From an uncultured Desulfohalobiaceae bacterium (GTDB taxonomy: Bacteria; Desulfobacterota; Desulfovibrionia; Desulfovibrionales; Desulfonatronovibrionaceae): a DNA stretch of 5,570 bases. Below, in pieces: positions 5,570 to 5,570 of this stretch (positions are counted from its first letter, which is position 1; every line of letters starts with the position of its first letter). The stretch covers positions 1-5,570 of the forward strand of contig CAJXJU010000105.1 in NCBI GenBank assembly GCA_913055195.1, read 5' to 3'. The position numbers and the translations under genes are program-made. The notes under the pieces are model-generated. The model was not told the origin of the DNA, did not search any database, and worked only from the letters and a program-made list of their open reading frames with translations.

Positions 5570-5570
5570 G

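Overview
The window is a bacterial chromosomal segment. The gene content suggests a Gram-negative anaerobe of the Desulfobacterota (old Deltaproteobacteria) type. That guess rests on the style of the HAD protein and the CBS/transporter pair, not on any taxonomic marker, so it is weak. Most of the DNA is explained by four complete genes and one partial gene.

Left part (1-2184): one plus-strand gene (218-1927) encodes a single-chain GmrSD-type (DUF262 + DUF1524) modification-dependent restriction nuclease. It is an apparently solitary defence gene, visibly more AT-rich than much of the rest. Non-coding DNA on both sides (1-217 and 1928-2261) contains open but start-less reading frames that look like gene remnants, so it may sit in an accessory site.

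Middle (2185-3311): a 28-bp near-perfect palindrome precedes a plus-strand HAD-superfamily hydrolase (2262-3146) with an unusual DxYGT motif I. The hydrolase converges with the next gene. The 165-bp gap between them holds a period-8 repeat inside a long imperfect inverted repeat, then a clear terminator hairpin.

Right part (3312-5570): a minus-strand pair reads right to left, a CBS-pair protein (5257-4709) followed 62 nt later by an ArsB/NhaD-type membrane transporter (4646-3312). The CBS protein is a reasonable candidate regulator of the transporter. Upstream is a 20-bp stem that pairs fully only in plus-strand RNA. Beyond it is the C-terminal end of an unrecognised minus-strand protein that runs off the right edge. 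A second copy of the 28-bp palindrome lies inside that reading frame, in inverted orientation relative to the first.

Nothing here proves a new system. The most interesting signals are the paired palindromes, which read in the same frame (STFGTPKVE) at both sites, and the structured intergenic sequences.
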